Shown: positions 56,415 through 64,000 of the stretch, in pieces
Layout of the letters: each line of letters begins with the position of its first letter
Position numbering within the stretch: position 1 is the stretch's first letter
Assembly (NCBI RefSeq): GCF_001636405.1
Contig: NZ_KV440950.1
Location: 2,193,712-2,257,711 of the forward strand
DNA: 64,000 bases
Origin: Peribacillus frigoritolerans
Lineage (GTDB): Bacteria > Bacillota > Bacilli > Bacillales > DSM-1321
Direction of reading: 5' to 3'
The notes under the pieces: generated by a model
The model's database searches: none
Seen by the model: the letters and a program-made list of their open reading frames with translations, nothing else
What the model was told of the DNA's origin: nothing
Made by a program: the position numbers and the translations under genes

Positions 56415-57074
56415 TTATAAAGTTTTCGCACCTAAATATTTTGGTTTCCAATAAGAATTATCCATATCCGTAATGGTTATTCCTTTAGAAGACGTAGCAC
56501 TAATGAATTGGCCATTTCCGATATAGATCCCAACATGGGATACTCCTGTTCTTCCAGAAGAAGTATCAAAGAATACAAGATCACCCTTAGCTGGTGAAGA
56601 TACTTTTAAACCTGTATTGGAATAGAGCAATGATGTTGTACGCGGTAAGGTAATTCCTTGTGATTTCTGGAATACATAATAGACGAAGCCTGAGCAGTCA
56701 AATCCAGTTGGTGTTGTCCCGCCCCATTTGTAGGGTTTGCCTATTAAGGTTTTTGCATAGCTGATCAAGCTAGTATTATTGACATTATAAACACCAAGCG
56801 CGTTAAATGTGTTACGGCCGGCAATTCCGTCTGCAGTCAACCCTTTGGCTTTTTGGAATTTTTTTACTGCGGATACAGAATAGGTGCCGTAATATGTAGT
56901 CAGTGAACCTGAATATGTGAAATAACCTTTGGTTTTTAATAGTTGTTGTAGTTGTTTGACATCACTATGTGTCATTCCGGGTCTGAGGGTTTGGTCTCCA
57001 ATATTGGCAAAGGCTTGCAGTGGGGTTAGCATCATGGCTGATGCAACAGCAGCTGAAGCGATCCATTTCTTCAT
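56415..57074 (-). CDS. Secreted NlpC/P60 peptidoglycan endopeptidase with peptidoglycan-binding domain
   Basis: 219 aa from ATG 57074 (11 bp after GAGGAA; the ATG at 57083 is too close to the site). A signal peptide ending in AFA is followed by a PG_binding_1 domain (about 25-90; GMTHSDVKQLQQLLKTKGYF). The C-terminal NlpC/P60 domain has catalytic Cys in GFDCSGFVYYVF, His in GVSHVGIYIGNG, and the polar DNSYWKPKYLGAK stretch typical of LytE-type D,L-endopeptidases. It would cleave gamma-D-Glu-mDAP links in the wall. Confidence 0.9.
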   Translation of the reverse strand: MKKWIASAAVASAMMLTPLQAFANIGDQTLRPGMTHSDVKQLQQLLKTKGYFTYSGSLTTYYGTYSVSAVKKFQKAKGLTADGIAGRNTFNALGVYNVNNTSLISYAKTLIGKPYKWGGTTPTGFDCSGFVYYVFQKSQGITLPRTTSLLYSNTGLKVSSPAKGDLVFFDTSSGRTGVSHVGIYIGNGQFISATSSKGITITDMDNSYWKPKYLGAKTL

Positions 57075-57420
57075 AATTTTCATTTCCTCTCTATCTATCT
57101 CTCTAGTATTGTTAACAATATTATCCTACAATACCATTATGACAATTAGACATAATTTCGGTTACAGTTTCATTACAAAAAATGAGCATTAAGACTGGAT
57201 TCCAAGAGGACGAAAGCCTGTTGAAAAGGGTGGGGGAATTTTAAAAAACCGAGCATATGGACCTACTTGAAATTATTCAAGCTACCAATTAATCTTTTTC
57301 AAAAAAACAAAATGGATACTCAGTTTAAATTTGGTATTTTATCCATTTTTAGTATCCATTATAGTTTTCAAGGAAATTACAATAAAAAGTAGAAATTTGT
57401 ATGAAAACTTCCATTGAATA

Positions 57421-57472
57421 AGAACGTATATTCGGTTAAAGTTATGAATATAATAAAGCGAACGTATATTCT
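57421..57472 (+). promoter_or_regulatory. Two LexA (DinR) boxes before polY2
   Basis: GAACGTATATTCG (57422-57434) and CGAACGTATATTC (57459-57471) both fit the Bacillus SOS box GAAC-N4-RTTC. They are 38 bp apart, and the second ends 16 bp before the polY2 start. The remainder of 57084-57420 holds an inverted repeat (ATGGATACT/AGTATCCAT around 57311-57360) but no gene. Confidence 0.85.
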
Positions 57473-57487
57473 TGTTAGGGTGAAGAA

Positions 57488-58747
57488 ATGATGGATTATG
57501 GGACGATGCCGAAACAATCAATTATGTGTATCGATATGAAAAGTTTTTATGCAAGCTGTTCAGCGGTCATGCTTGGTCTGGACCCGCTTGATTGTTATCT
57601 TGCGGTGGTTGGTGATTTGAAGAGGACAGGGAGCATTGTGCTTGCGGCTTCTCCAAAGATGAAGAAGGAATTTGGCATCAAGACAGGTTCGCGGATGTTT
57701 GAGATCCCGAATGACCCGAGGATTGTCGTCGTTGAACCTAAAATGGCGACTTATTTAAGGGTTTCGACGGAAATCACCCGCTTGTTCAACCGTTATGTGC
57801 CAAAAGAAGCGATTCACGTATATAGTGTGGACGAAAGTTTTGTGAAAGTCGATGGTGCTGCTTCTTTATGGGGAGATGCCCGCATGATAGCTGAAAAGAT
57901 AAAAGATGAAATTGAACGGGAATTACAGCTCCCCTGTGCCATTGGAATTGGACCGAATATGCTCATGGCAAAACTTTGCCTTGATTTGGAAGCCAAACAT
58001 AAAGGGATTGCGGAATGGAAGTATGAGGATGTGCCAAGCAAACTTTGGCCGATTTCCCCGCTTCGTGAAATGTGGGGGATCGGCAGGCGCGTAGAAAAAA
58101 CCCTTCATGGAATGGGGATATTTACGGTTGGGCAGCTTGCCAATTATGATCTTGAATTACTTGAAGCGAAGTTTGGAATTATGGGCAATCAGCTTTACCA
58201 CCATGCCTGGGGAATAGATTTATCCGATATGGGGGCAGCGATCATCGAAGGGCAGGTCAGCTTCGGCAAAAGTCAAATCCTGCTGCGGGATTATAAGGAT
58301 GAGCATGAGGTAAAGCAGGTCATGCTGGAAATTTGCGAAGAAGTTGGAAGAAGGGCACGCACCCATCGTAAGGCAGGAAGAACGGTGAGCCTAGGCATTG
58401 GCTACAGCAAGGATGAGTTTGGCGGAGGTTTCCATCGTTCGCGTTCGATTAACGAACCGACCAACATCACGATGGAGTTATATAAAGTTTGCCTGGAGCT
58501 TTTCCATGAGAACTATAAGCAAAAAACGGTTCGAAGCATAGAGGTCAGACTCTCGAATATTGTGGATGATAATGAAATGCAACTGACTTTATTTGATGCT
58601 TCGCGCTGGAAGAAGCGGGAATTGAGTTACACGGTTGATCGAATCCGCCACAAATATGGAGCCAAATCGTTATTGCGTGCAGTTTCGTATACAGAAGCAG
58701 GTACAGCCGTATACAGAAGCAAGCTGCTTGGTGGGCATAAGGCGTAA
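57488..58747 (+). CDS. yqjW: SOS-inducible Y-family DNA polymerase (PolY2, YqjW/UvrX type)
   Basis: 419 aa error-prone polymerase. Catalytic motifs: CIDMKSFYASCSAVMLGLDP (first Asp), VYSVDESFVKVDG (Asp-Glu), then GIGRRVEKTLHGMGI in the thumb. A clamp-binding-like QLTLF lies near residue 365. Preceded by two LexA boxes and followed 27 bp later by a YolD-family gene, the standard umuDC-like pairing in bacilli. Confidence 0.94.
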   Translation: MMDYGTMPKQSIMCIDMKSFYASCSAVMLGLDPLDCYLAVVGDLKRTGSIVLAASPKMKKEFGIKTGSRMFEIPNDPRIVVVEPKMATYLRVSTEITRLFNRYVPKEAIHVYSVDESFVKVDGAASLWGDARMIAEKIKDEIERELQLPCAIGIGPNMLMAKLCLDLEAKHKGIAEWKYEDVPSKLWPISPLREMWGIGRRVEKTLHGMGIFTVGQLANYDLELLEAKFGIMGNQLYHHAWGIDLSDMGAAIIEGQVSFGKSQILLRDYKDEHEVKQVMLEICEEVGRRARTHRKAGRTVSLGIGYSKDEFGGGFHRSRSINEPTNITMELYKVCLELFHENYKQKTVRSIEVRLSNIVDDNEMQLTLFDASRWKKRELSYTVDRIRHKYGAKSLLRAVSYTEAGTAVYRSKLLGGHKA

Positions 58748-58774
58748 GGCTGACTTTGAAAGGAGGGAAAAGAA

Positions 58775-59107
58775 ATGATTCGTGATCGCGGCCGTATCAA
58801 ATGGACATCGATGATGTTGCCGGAACATGTGAAGATGCTCCGTGATTGGGCGGTGGAGGATGGCTATGAAACGAAGCGCATCCTGGATGAGCAGCAACTG
58901 GAAGAAATGAATGCGGTAATGGGGGAAGCGATGGAGGAAAGAAAGGATGTCACGATTGCTCATTATGAAGGAAACCGGTATCAGCTGTTAATCGGCAGGA
59001 TCCATTATTATAATGAGCTCACCCAAAAGCTTCATATCGTTGACCGGTTTGAGCAGGCTCACTATATCAGGCTTTCCGATATAGCGGATGTAAGGATAAT
59101 GGAATGA
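58775..59107 (+). CDS. YolD-like family protein
   Basis: 110 aa. MIRDRGRIKWTSMMLPEHVK is the YolD signature; the C-terminal half is predicted beta-rich. YolD proteins are almost always encoded next to a PolY2-type polymerase and are suggested to be functional analogues of UmuD or accessory factors, but this is not proven. AAAGGAGGG site. Confidence 0.9.
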   Translation: MIRDRGRIKWTSMMLPEHVKMLRDWAVEDGYETKRILDEQQLEEMNAVMGEAMEERKDVTIAHYEGNRYQLLIGRIHYYNELTQKLHIVDRFEQAHYIRLSDIADVRIME

Positions 59108-59111
59108 TGAG

Positions 59112-59146
59112 CGGAAGGGCTGTTCCCCAAGGGACAGCCTTTCATT
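59112..59146 (+). terminator. Terminator of polY2-yolD
   Basis: AAGGGCTGTTCCC and GGGACAGCCTTT form a stem around CAA, followed by a short T-rich stretch. Confidence 0.75.
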
Positions 59147-59329
59147 TTCGAAACGGCATCGAGATGAAAGGAATGACGTGGCATAAGAGAATCGGCATTG
59201 TTAGAACGGTCCGTGAGGAAGTGATTTCCGTGAGGGCAGATCTTGTATATGGAAGCAGGCAGTTTCGTTAACAGAAACGTTTTTATCGTTTATAATGGGG
59301 GAATGCAAAGACATCGGGAGGCAGCAATC

Positions 59330-59653
59330 ATGTATATTGAATGGACGGAAACAGCGGCTGGGAAAATAGCCGGTAAGGTACAGGGACAAGAAGGATATTT
59401 ACAGTTGAAATATGATACTGATGGCTGCGGCTGCGTGGTAAGTGGTGTGACGGCGCTATGGTGGGTCAACGAACCTGAAGAAGGTACCGAAAAAGTGGAA
59501 ACGAACGGAATTCCGCTATATGTTGAGAAATCAAAAATGATTTTTCTTGATGAAGTCATGAAAATAGACTTTGTTCCGGAAGCGAACAGCTTTCAATTAA
59601 AAAGTCCGAATCAAATCTTAAATCCGAGGATGAGCTTTTTTAATAAAATCTAA
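59330..59653 (+). CDS. yqkB: HesB/IscA-like iron-sulfur biosynthesis family protein YqkB
   Basis: 107 aa from ATG 59330 (TCGGGAGGCA). The B. subtilis YqkB pattern is clear: LQLKYDTDGCGCVVSGVTAL and FQLKSPNQILNPRMSFFNKI. It belongs to the HesB/YadR/YfhF superfamily, but the three cysteines of classic A-type carriers are reduced to the GCGC pair. An Fe-S role is therefore by family only. Confidence 0.87.
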   Translation: MYIEWTETAAGKIAGKVQGQEGYLQLKYDTDGCGCVVSGVTALWWVNEPEEGTEKVETNGIPLYVEKSKMIFLDEVMKIDFVPEANSFQLKSPNQILNPRMSFFNKI

Positions 59654-59696
59654 CTAAAAGCAAAAGAGGGGATCGTGGATACCCTCTCATTTCTTC

Positions 59697-60599
59697 TCAG
59701 ACAAGTTTTTTTAGAAACTGATCGATTTGATCTTCGTATTCTTTTGGATTTTCATTATAAGATTGAGCGTGGGCCCCTTTTTTAGCGATGTACAGCTGTT
59801 TTGGGCCCTCTTTTGCTGCATATAATTCCGCTGTCATGGAAGCGGGAATGAAACTGTCATTTTCACTATGGATGAACAGCACGGGTTTTCGGATATTTTT
59901 CATATAATCGATTGGGGACACTTCATTGGTCCAATATCCGTCACGGAGTTTGATGAACGTACGCCCGAGCGGAAATACGGTCCAAGAAGGAAATGGGACT
60001 TCATGCTTGAGCTTGTGTTTGATTTGATCCTCGAAGTTAGAAAATGGACAGTCGGCAATGTAAAAATCAGCACCATCTTCAAGCATTCCGGCATATAAAA
60101 GCAGGGTTACGGCCCCCATGGATTCTCCATGAATGCCAATATGAAGGTCGGGCCCTTTACGTCTTTTCAATTCATCGATTACGGCCTTCAGGTCGAATTT
60201 TTCATAATGTCCATAACTGCTCGTCTTGCCGCCGGAATCCCCATGCCGGCGGTGGTCATAAATGATCGCATTGAAGCCCCGCTTAAGAAAAATGTTCATG
60301 TACTTAATCGAATTGACTTTGTTCTCCGTCACACCATGAGAAATGACCACCCACTTTTTAGTGTCATGCGGTTCGATAAACAAGCATTTCAAGGAATATC
60401 CGGATGGTGACGATACCCAAATTTCCGATTTAGGCAGATTATCAAAATCCTCCGTGATCAGGCGTTTAGCCATGATTTCACGATTCTGGATAAAATCATC
60501 TTCCTTCTTTTTCATGTACATGATCCGATTGGAAAAATAAAGACCGACGCCGATGATATACGCTAGGATTCCAGCCAGTGTAAACCACCATTTCTTCAT
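59697..60599 (-). CDS. yqkD: Membrane-anchored alpha/beta hydrolase YqkD
   Basis: 300 aa from ATG 60599, preceded by GAGGAGG. One N-terminal helix (WWFTLAGILAYIIGVGLYF) anchors an alpha/beta-hydrolase domain with oxyanion HGVTENK, nucleophile Ser in GIHGESMGAVTLL, Asp in FIHSENDSFIP and His in KKGAHAQSY. The substrate is unknown. The extra in-frame codons up to 60707 lack a ribosome site. Confidence 0.9.
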   Translation of the reverse strand: MKKWWFTLAGILAYIIGVGLYFSNRIMYMKKKEDDFIQNREIMAKRLITEDFDNLPKSEIWVSSPSGYSLKCLFIEPHDTKKWVVISHGVTENKVNSIKYMNIFLKRGFNAIIYDHRRHGDSGGKTSSYGHYEKFDLKAVIDELKRRKGPDLHIGIHGESMGAVTLLLYAGMLEDGADFYIADCPFSNFEDQIKHKLKHEVPFPSWTVFPLGRTFIKLRDGYWTNEVSPIDYMKNIRKPVLFIHSENDSFIPASMTAELYAAKEGPKQLYIAKKGAHAQSYNENPKEYEDQIDQFLKKLV

Positions 60600-60729
60600 G
60601 AAAGGACCTCCTCGAATGATTTTCTTTATTTTACCATGAGGGAAATGGGAAAACACTGTTTGAAAACCATGATGAGGAAAACGGCAGTCGTGATATAATA
60701 ATTTCATAAATGGCCAGGAGGTTTTAAGG

Positions 60730-60990
60730 ATGAAAAAGAAACAGCCGCGAAAACAAAGTCAAAGCAAAAATCAAGATAAAGATTCATCTTCATTGAAACT
60801 AGGTGATATGATCAATCAAGATATCATGTCCCAGCTTCGTCAAAAGCAAAAAGAACTTAATGAGGCTGAACAAGAGAAAAGGGAAGCGGAAGAAGAAAAA
60901 AAACGTGAAGAAAGAAAGCGGCGGGAGAAGAATAAATCATTCGAAGAACTATTGGGTGAAAGCAATCTGAACTGGAAGAACTATAAATAA
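60730..60990 (+). CDS. yqkE: DUF3886 protein YqkE
   Basis: 86 aa, very highly charged. A Lys/Gln-rich N-terminus is followed by a long Glu/Lys/Arg helix, predicted coiled coil, at about 35-70. The conserved ends LKLGDMINQDIMSQLRQKQK and FEELLGESNLNWKNYK are the DUF3886/YqkE pattern. Function unknown. CCAGGAGG site; divergent from yqkD. Confidence 0.87.
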   Translation: MKKKQPRKQSQSKNQDKDSSSLKLGDMINQDIMSQLRQKQKELNEAEQEKREAEEEKKREERKRREKNKSFEELLGESNLNWKNYK

Positions 60991-61146
60991 GAACAGGGAG
61001 CAAATTAAAAGGGCTGGCACCCTTTTTCTGTTCAGGAAGATTTATTGCTTGCTGATATTCCTTTATTTTAGAAAGTATAACGATTATATTAAAGATAAGT
61101 TCGATATGCTTTCATATCGGATGGACTACTATTAGCTGGTGATAGG

Positions 61147-61584
61147 ATGCAAAATAAAATAGAAAAAGTGCTGGAAGACCAATTATGTTTCCTGCTTTAT
61201 GCAAGTTCGCGGGAAATGACGAAGAAATATAAACCGCTGCTTGATAAACTTGAAGTGACATATCCTCAATATCTTGTTCTGCTTCTATTATGGGAACAGG
61301 ATACACTTACAGTAAAAAAACTTGGGGAGCTCCTTGCCCTCGACTCAGGAACGCTTACCCCCATGTTGAAACGAATGGAGCAGAATGGCTTGATTGTCCG
61401 TGAACGTTCGACTGAAGATGAACGGTCTGTCATGATCAAGTTGACGGAAAAGGGACTCGGTTTACAGGAAGATGCCTGTTTCATTCCCGATCGCATTTCG
61501 GCAATGTCGGGTGAGGATAAGAAGGTGGTCGAGGATTTAAAAGCTTCGCTGCTCCAACTATTGAAAACATTACAGGAATTTTAG
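61147..61584 (+). CDS. ohrR: Organic-peroxide-sensing MarR repressor OhrR
   Basis: 145 aa. The sensing cysteine is Cys14 in EDQLCFLLYASSREMTKKYK, equivalent to Cys15 of B. subtilis OhrR; a second Cys near 116 (EDACFIPD) might allow disulfide formation. The winged helix spans about residues 45-100 (LLALDSGTLTPMLKRMEQNG, then RSTEDERSVMIKL). It is convergent with ohrA, its expected target, sharing one terminator. Confidence 0.95.
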   Translation: MQNKIEKVLEDQLCFLLYASSREMTKKYKPLLDKLEVTYPQYLVLLLLWEQDTLTVKKLGELLALDSGTLTPMLKRMEQNGLIVRERSTEDERSVMIKLTEKGLGLQEDACFIPDRISAMSGEDKKVVEDLKASLLQLLKTLQEF

Positions 61585-61589
61585 CGAAG

Positions 61590-61628
61590 AAAAGACGCTT
61601 GGGAACCCCCAAGCGTCTTTTTATTGGA
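61590..61628. terminator. Bidirectional terminator between ohrR and ohrA
   Basis: AAAGACGCTTGGG pairs with CCCAAGCGTCTTT around AACC, T-rich on both sides. Confidence 0.92.
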
Positions 61629-61629
61629 T

Positions 61630-62058
61630 TTAGTCTACATCTATTTCAAAGGCGACGTCCACATTGCCGTTGATTGCTTTTGAATAAGGACACATTTGAT
61701 GCGCTTTATGAACAAGGGTTTCGAATGTCTCCTTGTCGACCCCGGATCCCTTCACAGCCAAAGTTACAGCCAAGCTGTACTGATGCATCTCACCCATCAA
61801 TAGACTGACGCTTGCGGTGACTTTTGACTCGAAAGAAACGCGTTCAATTTTACCAACTGATTGCAAAGCACTATCAAAACATGCAGCATATCCAGCTGCA
61901 AAAAGCTGTTCCGGATTAGATGCTTCAGGCATCTGTTTAGCCCTTGGTGTTCCAGGCATCGCAATATCAACCGTGAAGTTGCCGTCAGCAGAAATTGCCG
62001 TTCCTTCTCTTCCGCCATCGACTGTTACAGACGTTGTAAATAATGTTTTTGTCATCAT
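61630..62058 (-). CDS. ohrA: Organic hydroperoxide reductase OhrA
   Basis: 142 aa thiol peroxidase that reduces organic hydroperoxides. The peroxidatic Cys is in AAGYAACFDSALQ (about residue 60) and the resolving Cys in AHQMCPYSKAINGNVDV (about residue 124). Two consecutive ATGs (62058, 62055) are possible. An OhrR-like operator lies 36-50 bp upstream. Confidence 0.95.
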   Translation of the reverse strand: MMTKTLFTTSVTVDGGREGTAISADGNFTVDIAMPGTPRAKQMPEASNPEQLFAAGYAACFDSALQSVGKIERVSFESKVTASVSLLMGEMHQYSLAVTLAVKGSGVDKETFETLVHKAHQMCPYSKAINGNVDVAFEIDVD

Positions 62059-62093
62059 TTTTTCTCCCTTATCTTTTTTATCATTTGATTGTG

Positions 62094-62108
62094 CACAACT
62101 GAATTGTA
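62094..62108 (-). promoter_or_regulatory. Probable OhrR operator of ohrA
   Basis: CACAACTGAATTGTA is close to the B. subtilis OhrR half-site palindrome TACAATTAAATTGTA (about 11 or 12 of 15 positions). Its place just before ohrA fits repression. Confidence 0.6.
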
Positions 62109-62216
62109 CAATATTAATTTTGAGATGTCCAATGAAAAGTTTAAAACCGTTAAATGGGTTTTGGAAGGAATTAGAATGATCGGAAACTTGAAGTTGGTAA
62201 AGAAGGCGAAAAAAAG

Positions 62217-62278
62217 ATGGAACGGAAAAAGGCTGACTATCCCGTTGGTTAAACGGAGATAGAGCAGCCTAAAGGTTT
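62217..62278 (-). terminator. Terminator of yqkF
   Basis: AGGCTG..CTATC.CCGTT pairs with AACGG.GATAG..CAGCCT, an interrupted stem. On the minus strand it ends in CTTTTTCC. Confidence 0.72.
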
Positions 62279-62295
62279 GTCCTGACATTTCTTTT

Positions 62296-63204
62296 TTAAT
62301 TCCGGTGACTTTCATATTTGTTCACTTTGGTCAACCGCTTCAGGATATCCAACTCGGTTGTGGACAGTGAAGGGCTGTTGGCAGCTTGGCAGTTATCACG
62401 TAGCTGCTGTACTGAGCTTGCTCCTGGAACAACGGTAGCTACGCTTTGATGGGACAATACATATTGAAGTGCCGTTTCATTCAACTTCCTATCGGAAAGT
62501 TTGTCCTTTATTTGCGGAAGCAAATCTTTAAGTTCGTGATAGCTATAGTCAAGGTATCCATCCTCATTTGCCTTTTCAAGCATTTTTTCACTGAGCAGCC
62601 CTTTGGCAAGGGGGCCACGGGCGATCATGCTGATCTGTTTGTTGGCGAAAAGGGACAGCCACTCTTCTGGGCGGCGGTCGAGCAGATTAAACTGCATCAT
62701 CACGGAATCAAGCTCAGACTTTTCAGTGAATTCCTTGATGACATTCGGACGAATCGAGGAAATTCCATAATATCGGATATAGCCTTCTTTTTTCAAATCT
62801 TCAAATGCTTCCACCGTTTCTTCGATATTGTCTGAAATGGTGCCGCCATGTAACTGATAAAGATCAATATAATCAGTCCCCAATCGCTTTAAGCTATCTT
62901 TTACTGCCGTTTTAATATGAGCGCCGGATGGGTCCCAGCTCCAGGAATCTTTATTTTCATTCCAGCGGTTTCCGACCTTGGTGGCTATGTATACCTTATC
63001 GCGGACCGATTTTAAATTCTTTCCGACGATTTCTTCATTCATACCGAAATCATATAAATCGGCCGTATCAAAATAATTGATTCCTTCATCTAAAGCGGCC
63101 TGTATGATCTCGGATGCCTGATTTTCAACAGTCCCCAGTGACATGCATCCAAGCCCGATTTCAGAAACTAGCAAGTCAGAATTTCCTAGTCTGCGTTTTT
63201 TCAT
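62296..63204 (-). CDS. yqkF: Aldo/keto reductase YqkF
   Basis: 302 aa NADPH-dependent AKR from ATG 63204 (AAAGGGAGTGG site); upstream codons to 63318 are not conserved. Active-site Asp/Tyr in NYFDTADLYDFGMNEE, Lys in YIATKVGN and His in DLYQLHGGT form the AKR tetrad. Cofactor contacts are in SVATVVPGASSVQQLRDN. Physiological substrate unknown. Same place as yqkF in B. subtilis, next to mciZ. Confidence 0.93.
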   Translation of the reverse strand: MKKRRLGNSDLLVSEIGLGCMSLGTVENQASEIIQAALDEGINYFDTADLYDFGMNEEIVGKNLKSVRDKVYIATKVGNRWNENKDSWSWDPSGAHIKTAVKDSLKRLGTDYIDLYQLHGGTISDNIEETVEAFEDLKKEGYIRYYGISSIRPNVIKEFTEKSELDSVMMQFNLLDRRPEEWLSLFANKQISMIARGPLAKGLLSEKMLEKANEDGYLDYSYHELKDLLPQIKDKLSDRKLNETALQYVLSHQSVATVVPGASSVQQLRDNCQAANSPSLSTTELDILKRLTKVNKYESHRN

Positions 63205-63260
63205 GTTATCCACTCCCTTTACATTCATTGTAAAGGAGAAATCCATTTCACTCAAAGAAT

Positions 63261-63422
63261 TCACTTGATCCGTTTTAAAGGAGTGGGTGGCACCTGATGG
63301 TGAATGTCGGCAATCCAATCATTGACATAAACATATTGATTTTGTAATTGCTTGAGTTTTCGAAGGATTTCCCAGCTCTTTCCGGATAAAGTAACGCTTT
63401 TTTCCAATACGTAAACTTTCAT
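63261..63422 (-). CDS. mciZ: FtsZ inhibitor MciZ (sporulation miniprotein)
   Basis: A 53-codon gene on the minus strand starting at 63422 behind GGAGGG. The peptide starts MKVYVLEKSVTLSGKSWEIL and continues RKLKQLQNQYVYVNDWIADI. It matches B. subtilis MciZ (40 aa, MKVHRMPKGVVLVGKAWEI.. ..YVKDWISKP) in order and key residues. MciZ caps FtsZ filaments in the mother cell. This copy has about 13 extra C-terminal residues. Synteny (yqkF-mciZ-nudF) is conserved. Confidence 0.88.
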   Translation of the reverse strand: MKVYVLEKSVTLSGKSWEILRKLKQLQNQYVYVNDWIADIHHQVPPTPLKRIK

Positions 63423-63451
63423 TAAATCGCCCTCCATCTCTATTATGGTAA

Positions 63452-63475
63452 AATGTATGAGGAATCATGCTGCAA
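63452..63475 (-). promoter_or_regulatory. Probable sigma-E promoter of mciZ
   Basis: On the minus strand, CATACATT (63452-63459) is a perfect sigma-E -10 element, 30 bp before the mciZ start. TTCTAAT about 14-15 bp upstream is a weak -35. Sigma-E control of mciZ is known in B. subtilis. Confidence 0.6.
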
Positions 63476-63497
63476 TTAGAACAGAGGAGTGGTCACG

Positions 63498-64000
63498 ATG
63501 AAAAAATTTGAAGAAAAAACGCTGTCTTCGGAAAAAATCTTCACAGGAAAAGTAATCAGCCTGCAAGTGGATGATGTAGAGCTTCCTGATGGGAAAACGG
63601 GTAAACGTGAAATAATCAAGCATCCGGGAGCGGTTGCCGTCATAGCTCTCACGTCAGAAAATAAAATCATCATGGTTGAACAGTACCGTAAAGCACTGGA
63701 GAGAAGCTTGGTGGAAATTCCTGCAGGGAAGCTTGAAAAAGGCGAAGAACCGGTGCTGTCGGCTAAACGGGAGCTGGAAGAGGAGACAGGTTATGAATGT
63801 GAAAAAATGGAGCACATCATATCCTTCTATACATCCCCAGGTTTCGCCGATGAATTGGTCCACATGTATGTGGCCCACAATTTGAAAAAGAAAGAAAATG
63901 CGGCACCGCTGGATGAAGATGAATTTGTCGAGATGCTTGAACTCACGCTGGAGGAAGCTCAAACTTATATGGATGAAGGGAAGATCCAGGATGCCAAAAC
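63498..64000 (+). CDS. nudF: ADP-ribose pyrophosphatase, Nudix hydrolase (3' truncated by window)
   Basis: Hydrolyses ADP-ribose to AMP and ribose-5-phosphate. ATG 63498 follows CAGAGGAG. The start MKKFEEKTLSSEKIFTGKVI matches NudF/YqkG. The Nudix box GKLEKGEEPVLSAKRELEEE plus TGY is complete (G-x5-E-x7-RELEEETG). The reading frame is still open at base 64000, so the last residues lie outside. Confidence 0.95.
   Translation, partial: MKKFEEKTLSSEKIFTGKVISLQVDDVELPDGKTGKREIIKHPGAVAVIALTSENKIIMVEQYRKALERSLVEIPAGKLEKGEEPVLSAKRELEEETGYECEKMEHIISFYTSPGFADELVHMYVAHNLKKKENAAPLDEDEFVEMLELTLEEAQTYMDEGKIQDAK

Overview
The window is a continuous piece of a low-GC, endospore-forming Bacillaceae chromosome. 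The evidence is spo0A, spoIVB, mciZ, a RacA-like gene, GTG and TTG starts behind strong GGAGG sites, T-box and LexA control, and gene order that follows the accBC-to-nudF stretch of Bacillus subtilis almost gene for gene. Protein sequences are clearly diverged from B. subtilis; my best guess is the Peribacillus (former B. simplex) group, but the genus is an inference.

Layout. 1-10.4 kb is housekeeping: accB (cut by the window edge), accC, yqhY, nusB, folD, xseA-xseB-ispA, dxs, yqxC and argR. 10.4-14.7 kb holds recN, spoIVB and spo0A. 15.1-16.9 kb holds yqiK and yqzF, separated by a decayed IS1182-type element. 17.1-25.5 kb is the branched-chain keto-acid locus: the sigma-54 activator BkdR, a -24/-12 promoter with an upstream inverted repeat, then bcd-lpdV-bkdAA-bkdAB-bkdB. 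The ptb and buk genes of B. subtilis are missing. 25.8-31.0 kb is mutA-mutB-meaB (methylmalonyl-CoA mutase and its GTPase chaperone). The epimerase and a propionyl-CoA carboxylase beta chain follow at 37.3-39.2 kb. Together these would carry the propionyl-CoA from Val and Ile into succinyl-CoA.

31.2-47.8 kb continues with brxB, the artPQR amino-acid ABC transporter, yqjA, an L,D-transpeptidase, Prli42, yqjE, PolY1, the oxidative pentose-phosphate genes gndA and zwf, rnz and a squalene/phytoene-synthase-like gene. 48-64 kb has a TrpXYZ-type ABC transporter, the RacA-like gene, a frameshifted VOC gene, T-box-controlled proI, yqjP, yqjQ, a cell-wall endopeptidase, the LexA-box-preceded polY2-yolD pair, yqkB, yqkD, yqkE, ohrR/ohrA, yqkF, mciZ and nudF (cut by the edge).

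The least ordinary content is non-coding. One 123-bp, hairpin-forming core appears at three places: inside the IS1182 remnant (about 16.0 kb), in a four-unit tandem array of about 214-bp repeats (31.8-32.6 kb), and inside a 221-bp MITE-like element in the proI leader (53.2-53.4 kb). The first two elements share terminal inverted repeats (CAG..TGTAGACAAA), and each is flanked by two copies of one Rho-independent terminator hairpin. This suggests insertion into terminators with duplication of the hairpin. Four small genes are also described: mciZ, prli42, and two miniproteins of 57 and 53 aa between gndA and zwf.
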